Assembly: GCA_964343265.1 (NCBI GenBank)
Contig: CAYFIW010000059.1
Coordinates: 1 to 8,722, forward strand
Source: CAYFIW01 sp964343265
Lineage (GTDB): Bacteria > Chloroflexota > Dehalococcoidia > Lucifugimonadales > UBA826
Length of the DNA: 8,722 nucleotides
Reading direction: 5' to 3'
Shown here: piece after piece, positions 7,566 to 8,722 of the stretch
Numbering within the stretch: the stretch's first letter is position 1
Layout of the letters: each line of letters opens with the position of its first letter
Position numbers and translations under genes: made by a program
Notes under the pieces: generated by a model
The model's input: the letters and a program-made list of their open reading frames with translations, nothing else
The model's database searches: none
What the model was told of the DNA's origin: nothing

Positions 7566-8614
7566 TACTCTAATCCGTCAGGGAGAGTTTCATTCGCTGG
7601 TATGATCACGTCGTCTAAAGGTTCGGGATTCAAGACAGATTTAACAAGGTCATCAATTTCGTCAGTTAGAACAGGATTTTCTCTTAAGAAAGTTTTTGCG
7701 TTTTCTCTACCCCGACCTATTTGTATTTCGCCAAATGAATAGAATGCTCCACTTTTTTTAACTATTTCGTTCTCTACGGCGAGATCTAATAAATCTCCTT
7801 CACGGCTTATGCCCTCATTAAACATTATGTCGAACTCGGCCGTTTTAAATGGGGCAGAAACCTTATTCTTTACTACTCTTGCCCTAACACGGTTCCCTAA
7901 AATTTCGGTTCCTTGTTTAAGAGATTCGATTCTCCGAAGATCTATTCTTACTGAACTGTAAAATTTGAGAGCTCGACCACCAGGTGTTGTTTCTGGGCTT
8001 CCCCAGAAAACTCCCACTTTTTCTCGAACTTGATTTATAAATACAACGGCGGTATTAGATTTACTAATAGAGGAGGTTAATTTTCTAAGGGCCTGAGACA
8101 TTAATCTAGCTTGAAGTCCTACATGCGTATCGCCCATATCGCCTTCCAACTCGGCTTTTGGAACCATGGCAGCGACACTGTCTATTACTACGATGTCTAC
8201 CGCACTACTTCGAACTAAATATTCGCAAATTTCTAAAGCTTGTTCGGCGGTATCTGGTTGAGAGACCAGTAGGTTTTCTATATCGACCCCGCATCTTCCT
8301 GCGTAACTAGGATCTAATGCATGCTCAGCGTCTATGTATGCGGCTGTGCCACCTTTTCTTTGGGCAGATGCCATTACGTGGTAAGTTAAAGTAGATTTAC
8401 CAGATGATTCCGCTCCATAAATTTCCGTCACTCGACCTTTCGGTACACCACCTACTCCTAGAGCGTGATCTAGAGATGGTGACCCAGTTGATATCGAATC
8501 GACTTTTACATCTTGGGCGTCACCAAGTTTCATTACGGCTCCCTTGCCGAAATGTTTATCGATTTGACTTATTGCTAAATCTAGAGCCTTTGATTTTTCA
8601 TTATTTTTTTGCAT
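7565..8614 (-). CDS. recA: Recombinase RecA
   Basis: ATP-dependent DNA strand-exchange protein for homologous recombination, also the co-protease that triggers LexA-type self-cleavage. The 349 residues from the ATG at 8612-8614 are the usual length. The core is complete: the N-terminal helix KALDLAISQIDKHFGKG (about 9-25), Walker A GAESSGKST (67-75), catalytic-base region DAEHALDP (95-102), Walker B VVIDS (142-146), DNA-binding loop L1 LEGDMGDTH (156-164), and loop L2 running from INQVREK (194-200) to PETTPGGRALKF (207-218). The acidic C-terminal tail is present but short. The frame stays open upstream to a GTG at 8651-8653, giving 13 extra residues; that start has no Shine-Dalgarno, whereas the ATG has AAGAGAG with GAGAG at 8621-8625, six bases away. 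recX follows immediately. Confidence 0.97.
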   Translation of the reverse strand: MQKNNEKSKALDLAISQIDKHFGKGAVMKLGDAQDVKVDSISTGSPSLDHALGVGGVPKGRVTEIYGAESSGKSTLTYHVMASAQRKGGTAAYIDAEHALDPSYAGRCGVDIENLLVSQPDTAEQALEICEYLVRSSAVDIVVIDSVAAMVPKAELEGDMGDTHVGLQARLMSQALRKLTSSISKSNTAVVFINQVREKVGVFWGSPETTPGGRALKFYSSVRIDLRRIESLKQGTEILGNRVRARVVKNKVSAPFKTAEFDIMFNEGISREGDLLDLAVENEIVKKSGAFYSFGEIQIGRGRENAKTFLRENPVLTDEIDDLVKSVLNPEPLDDVIIPANETLPDGLE

Positions 8615-8620
8615 ATATTG

Positions 8621-8625
8621 CTCTC
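8621..8625 (-). promoter_or_regulatory. Shine-Dalgarno deciding the recA ATG start
   Basis: The minus strand reads GAGAG (within AAGAGAG) six bases before the ATG at 8612-8614. It supports the 349-residue RecA over the longer GTG-initiated form, which has no ribosome site. Confidence 0.6.
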
Positions 8626-8659
8626 TTATATGTTGTTCAAAGATTATTTTCACAAGTCA

Positions 8660-8675
8660 TTCAGTGTTATCTGAA
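8660..8675. repeat. Palindrome TTCAG-N6-CTGAA at the expected recA transcription start
   Basis: Perfect five-base arms around a six-base centre. It falls where transcription from the predicted recA promoter would begin (about 8673), between promoter and coding region, so it could be an operator or a small 5'-leader feature. Chance occurrence is possible with arms this short. Confidence 0.35.
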
Positions 8676-8720
8676 GAACAATATATCAAATATTTATACT
8701 CAAGTAAACACATTTGTTCT
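8675..8720. repeat. Inverted repeat AGAACAA / TTGTTCT bracketing the recA promoter
   Basis: Plus-strand AGAACAA at 8675-8681 and its exact reverse complement TTGTTCT at 8714-8720 are separated by 32 bases that hold the -35 and most of the -10. The right-hand arm is part of minus-strand GAAC-AAAT-GTGT (8708-8719), an imperfect match to the GAAC-N4-GTTC SOS box known from Gram-positive LexA. A third copy of the hexamer, TTGTTC, lies at 8633-8638 in the leader. The operator role is inferred. Confidence 0.4.
8680..8708 (-). promoter_or_regulatory. Predicted sigma-70-type promoter of recA-recX with extended -10
   Basis: On the minus strand: -35 TTTACT (8703-8708, four of six consensus bases), exactly 17 bases of spacer, then -10 TATATT (8680-8685, five of six) preceded by TGA, making an extended -10 (TGn). 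The expected start of transcription near 8673 leaves a leader of about 58 bases to the recA ATG. This is the best-formed promoter in the window. Confidence 0.6.
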
Positions 8721-8722
8721 AA

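Noticed and set aside
1..8722. Search for an undescribed system: defence island, mobile element, CRISPR, toxin-antitoxin, riboswitch or tRNA
   Set aside because: Every sizeable frame is a recognised conserved family, no direct-repeat arrays or integrase-type genes are visible, and the gene-free gaps are too short to hold a structured RNA of ordinary size.

Overview
This window is a dense stretch (about 97% coding) of a moderately AT-rich bacterial chromosome. It holds seven protein-coding genes, all housekeeping or core-metabolism types. I see no RNA gene, mobile element, CRISPR array, phage gene or defence cassette, and no gap longer than about 120 bases. The genes are diderm/monoderm-neutral. 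The gene content and the style of the citramalate synthase and of the fused methyltransferase/reductase would fit a low-GC Chloroflexota (for example a SAR202/Dehalococcoidia-like marine lineage). That taxonomic guess rests on family resemblance only and is weak.

Layout. On the plus strand, 1-1557 is the 3' part of cimA, a citramalate synthase whose first few residues lie outside the window. It converges, with a 44-base gap, on a leftward block of six genes. Read in the direction of transcription from the right edge, the block is: recA (start about 8614), recX (shares one base with the recA stop), a 113-149 base gap with a candidate promoter, a CNNM/CBS/CorC-type membrane protein gene, a histidine-phosphatase (phosphoglycerate-mutase-like) gene overlapping it by 41 bases, tilS 24 bases further on, and a fused homocysteine S-methyltransferase/methylenetetrahydrofolate reductase gene after another 54 bases.

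How the genes work together. recA and recX are a classical pair: the recombinase and its modulator. A good sigma-70-like promoter with an extended -10 lies upstream of recA, with symmetric GAACAA half-sites around it that could be SOS-type operators. The next three genes (membrane CBS protein, phosphatase, tilS) are tightly packed and probably co-transcribed. TilS makes the lysidine in the tRNA-Ile(CAU) anticodon. The last leftward gene links the folate one-carbon pool to methionine. The convergent cimA starts the pyruvate route to isoleucine.

The most useful points for a second look are start-site and regulatory ones: the recA promoter with its GAAC half-sites, a probable TTG start for the CBS protein, and the 41-base overlap in which the phosphatase's catalytic RHGE motif is encoded inside the tail of the upstream gene. 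I did not find a convincing undescribed biological system.
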